In this document: piece after piece, positions 61,280-64,000 of the stretch
How the letters are laid out: each line of letters opens with the position of its first letter
Position numbering within the stretch: the first letter of the stretch is position 1
Assembly (NCBI GenBank): GCA_029204225.1
Contig: CM055098.1
Span: 15,954,858 to 16,018,857, forward strand
Origin: Diphasiastrum complanatum
Lineage: Eukaryota; Streptophyta; Lycopodiopsida; Lycopodiales; Lycopodiaceae
Reading direction: 5' to 3'
DNA length: 64,000 nt
Made by a program: the position numbers and the translations under genes
Notes under the pieces: generated by a model
Told to the model about the DNA's origin: nothing
The model's input: only the letters and a program-made list of their open reading frames with translations
The model's database searches: none

Positions 61280-61739
61280 GAAGTGAAATTAGTAGAGTCT
61301 CAGAGAAGAACCCGAGGAATCATCAGCTGGAGTCATGGATCCATTGGTCTCCATCCTGATATTACTCAATTCGCTTCTAGGAATAATCACTATATTAAAT
61401 TTTGAGACAATGTAATATTGTTGTCAATGGAAACTCTATACTTCAATTAATGACATGAAATCAAAACATTGTTGTAGAAGCTTTCATAATTATCTATCTC
61501 ATCACCATGGTGCCCTTGGGATCATTAAACATGGGTTTGTCAAAGGATCCATCGTCACATTTGGAATGATCATTCACCATTAATCATTGATAGGATAATA
61601 TACTAGTTAGGCAGGCTAGAACGCATCATCACCCTCTCACCCCATTCATCCTTCTCTCTCTCACCCTCTCAAATGCTAAAAGAATTCATGGGTTGTGGGT
61701 TGCGTGCTCGCAGCCTGTATAAAAAAATTTGAAAGTGTT

Positions 61740-62235
61740 TTACGTTTCGGGCTCGTGATTCGGGGCCCAGAACGCTGGCGATTTGCAGTGGACCGCGATC
61801 TGCTGCAACACTGACTCATAGTGACTAAAATGAGTTTGGAAGGCATTTTTATGAACGTTCTCTTCACCAAAATTCAATTCCTCATAATAACTCTGACTAG
61901 TTAAGTGTATACTCACAAACCTCATGTCCCAAATCTTTGTACCCTTTCCATCAGCCATATTGATCCAGATCGCTGTTGCAATGGATTGCGATCTGCTACA
62001 ACATTGACTCATAGTGACCAAAATGAGTTTGGAAGGCAATTTTATGAACATCCTCTTCACGAAAATCCAACTCCTCAAAATAACTCTGAATAGTTAGGGG
62101 CATCCTCACAAACCTCATGTCCCAAATCTTTGTACCCTTTTCATCATCCTTCTCGATTGTGTATTGGTACTTGGACGGTTGTGTGCTCACTCTTAACTTC
62201 TTAACGAGAGTTAATGTCAAATAGAACTAGAATAT
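61740..62235 (-). pseudogene. Tandemly duplicated RT-like fragment (tentative)
   Basis: On the minus strand two tandem copies about 180 bp apart read FREEDVHKIAFQTHFGHYES and FGEENVHKNAFQTHFSHYES. The HKxAFxTHxGHYE string is the block before MPFGLTN in gypsy RT. Flanking text (KGTKIWDMRFV) is not recognised. Stops follow each copy. Confidence 0.5.
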
Positions 62236-62309
62236 CTCTACCACAAAGTTATCCACACATAACTATCAAAGAAGTGTTAGGAAATTATACCCATGTTGCG
62301 CCCCTTTTG

Positions 62310-62860
62310 AAAATGTCACTGGAGGAGCCATGTCCACCTTTCGCACCACAAATATTCATCAAACGAAGAACATCAGGATTAGCCTCTTGCTTGATCTCTT
62401 CTATTTCCATTTGCTGCTGCTGCTGCTGCACTTGAAGATTATAGGTGGTTCTCATATGATTACATGGACATTCTTTCTACCTATGTCGTCCCAAGCATCC
62501 AAAGCATAAATTCTCTCTGTTTGCCCACTATTGGTCTTGTGGCGACAACAAAGAGTGTTGACCCTGTTGAGCATTAGGCCCCCCATACAACACTTTGCCT
62601 TTTAGCTTGCCCTTGTCCTTGCCCTTGCCATTGGCCTTTGGACTCCTTGAATTCACGCTTACCCAAAGGCATTTGGCCCCCTTGAGCCTAACCACTAGAG
62701 GTTCCTGCAATTGTCTCATGAGACTTCTTCCCATCTTAATAATAAATTGTCATCTGAATCGCATTCTGGGCAATATGTGTTTGCTCCTGTTGCATAAAAG
62801 GCAGCAAACTCTCTCTAAATCCTTCAATGAAATGGAACACTTGTAAATACATAGCATAGA
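62310..62860 (-). pseudogene. Retroelement gag tail, broken
   Basis: The minus strand reads FIEGFRESLLPFMQQEQTHI, AQNAIQMTIYY, then KANGKGKDKGKLKGK and a decayed Cys/His cluster (CFGCLGRHR) near 62490. This layout fits a gypsy gag end with a damaged zinc knuckle. Confidence 0.6.
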
Positions 62861-63067
62861 TGCACTTCGTTTCAAAGTCCCTTTCTTTTTTTTAAAATTT
62901 CTTTAGGTTTCTTGGAAAAGGAAAAATGCCATAAAAAGGCATCTAAGTATTCTGTATTAGGTATCATATTCTAAGCTTTTCGGAATCAAAATGTAAGAAC
63001 ATGTTAAGAACTTTAATTTTGCTGACAATACTATATAGATGTGCAAAAGCAAGATACAGTGACTAAT

Positions 63068-63668
63068 TGTAGGGAGGGGCACCTCAAGATCTTGCTTACA
63101 AAACACACACAAAGGAATAACTTTAATGATTAATCTGGTTTCTTTATGGACATAGTTCACAGAGTAGCACCATATTTGTAAGAGCGAACCAAGCATAAAG
63201 ATACAATGCATTTAATCAATGCAGGAAGTTTAAAGTTTTTTTTTTGGGTGGGTTTTCACCCAAAAAAAAAACTTCTGGTGTCAAATTCCAAGGCCTAGCT
63301 ATGGAGTATCATAACAGCATAGTAAGCGCACTATGAAAGCTTCAGAGAACCAGCTATGGAGTAGAACACAAAAGCAAGAGAGAGAGGACTTCAAAGCTCA
63401 CACATCATGAATGAATATTCAAAGTGTAGTAGGGCGTGGAAACCCCTCCAAAGTTTGGGCTACATATAGCATGTTATGTATAGAGGTGGTGTCTTGCTAA
63501 TTCTAGCTCTAGAACCCACATGGGTCCTTAACCTACTTGATTTACTTGCCTAATTAGCACAAGTGGGGTGTACTATGTACATAAATGTTTTACCCCCATG
63601 TCTTATGCACAACTTACAAGTTACAAGTATATAAGCCTTAAGGGGCAAAATAGGCATTTATTTCAACA
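63068..63668 (-). mobile_element. Ty1/copia 3' LTR
   Basis: On the minus strand it begins TGTTGAAATAAATGCC right after the polypurine tract and probably ends CCCTCCCTACA (TG...CA, 601 bp). Its end (TGTAAGCAAGATCTT...) resembles the end of the non-coding element's LTR (TGTAAGCAGGATCTT...). It contains an 18-bp perfect hairpin at 63233-63274. Confidence 0.7.
63233..63274. repeat. Perfect 18-bp inverted repeat
   Basis: Arms 63233-63250 (AAG, ten T, GGGTG) and 63257-63274 (CACCC, ten A, CTT) with a 6-base loop, inside the copia LTR. Confidence 0.92.
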
Positions 63669-63677
63669 CCCCCCCTC
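63669..63677 (-). promoter_or_regulatory. Copia polypurine tract
   Basis: GAGGGGGGG on the minus strand directly before the TGTTGAAAT start of the LTR. Confidence 0.88.
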
Positions 63678-64000
63678 AATGGCTATTTTGTTTATACCAA
63701 TACCTAGCATGCTACGAAACTTTTCAAATTTTTCTCTACTAAGTGCCTTAGTAAAGATATCTGCTGCTTGTTCGTTGGTATCACAGTACTCGAGCTGAAT
63801 TTCTCTGCTTTGTATCTTCTCTCGTAACAAGTGTTGATCCACCTCAATATGCTTCGTACGAGCATGGTACACAGGATTTTTGGCAAGCTGGATGCAACTT
63901 TGGCTGTCACACTGAAGAATAGTAGGACCATCCTGTGGAATCTGCACCTCCCCAAGAAGTCTCCTGAGCCATATTGCCTCGCAGGTAGCTTTTGCCGCTG
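63678..64000 (-). CDS. Ty1/copia RNase H, C-terminal part, frame open to the window edge
   Basis: The minus strand is open from the window edge: AAKATCEAIWLRRLLGEVQ, GPTILQCDSQSCIQLAKNP, ARTKHIEVDQHLLREKI, YCDTNEQAADIFTKALSREK, ending INKIAIEGGC about where the polypurine tract starts. These are the last blocks of copia RNase H (DSQS, TKHIEVD, ADIFTK). No stop or frameshift is seen, unlike the other copia pieces here, so the element may be young. Most of it lies beyond the window. Confidence 0.9.

Overview
This is nuclear DNA of a land plant. The window is dominated by decayed Ty1/copia and Ty3/gypsy LTR retrotransposons, and it holds one complete spliced housekeeping gene with plant-type GT-AG introns. 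The primer binding sites match plant tRNA-Asp and initiator tRNA-Met. I see no rRNA, tRNA, CRISPR, organellar or bacterial gene. A DGMDQ-type transposase-like relic might point to a fern, lycophyte, bryophyte or gymnosperm, but that is only a guess.

Layout. 1-1516: minus-strand copia pol remnant. 1517-6250: interspersed repeats, then a gypsy LTR (4204-4976) with a tRNA-Asp primer site. 6600-8318: broken transposase-like gene. 9919-11082: the last three exons of a D-lactate dehydrogenase gene (minus strand), cut off by a retroelement. 11083-15130: two minus-strand copies of one gypsy family, one of them with an integrase. 15150-17296: rearranged copia pieces. 17297-20575: plus-strand gypsy 5' part (LTR, primer site, leader with a repeated motif, gag, protease). 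20935-23700: copia RNase H, polypurine tract, LTR, then copia gag/protease. 23760-24400: GC-rich foldback and minisatellite DNA. 25196-27988: intact ERD2 (K/HDEL receptor) gene in six exons. 30871-33110: a third gypsy 5' end with its own leader motif. 36433-37826: copia gag-protease on the minus strand. 38456-48318: a large gypsy-type element split by a non-coding 5.7 kb LTR element (40986-46727) with a perfect 5-bp target duplication. 51920-52856: 3' exons of an unrecognised host gene. 54480-61280: a chromovirus that was inverted in part and interrupted by a gag-bearing LTR element (55601-59788) with target duplication CCACC. 61700-64000: gypsy fragments and the 3' end of another copia element.

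Apart from ERD2, and possibly the unrecognised gene near 52 kb, no coding sequence here looks functional. The most informative parts are the nested insertions that can be dated relative to each other, the gypsy leaders that carry dense short motifs in both orientations (CCTTCGCC in one family, TTTACTCGCC in another), and the captured or truncated D-lactate dehydrogenase exons, where a GA microsatellite forms the polypyrimidine tract of an intron. Gene models and boundaries were made by reading the sequence; no database search was run.
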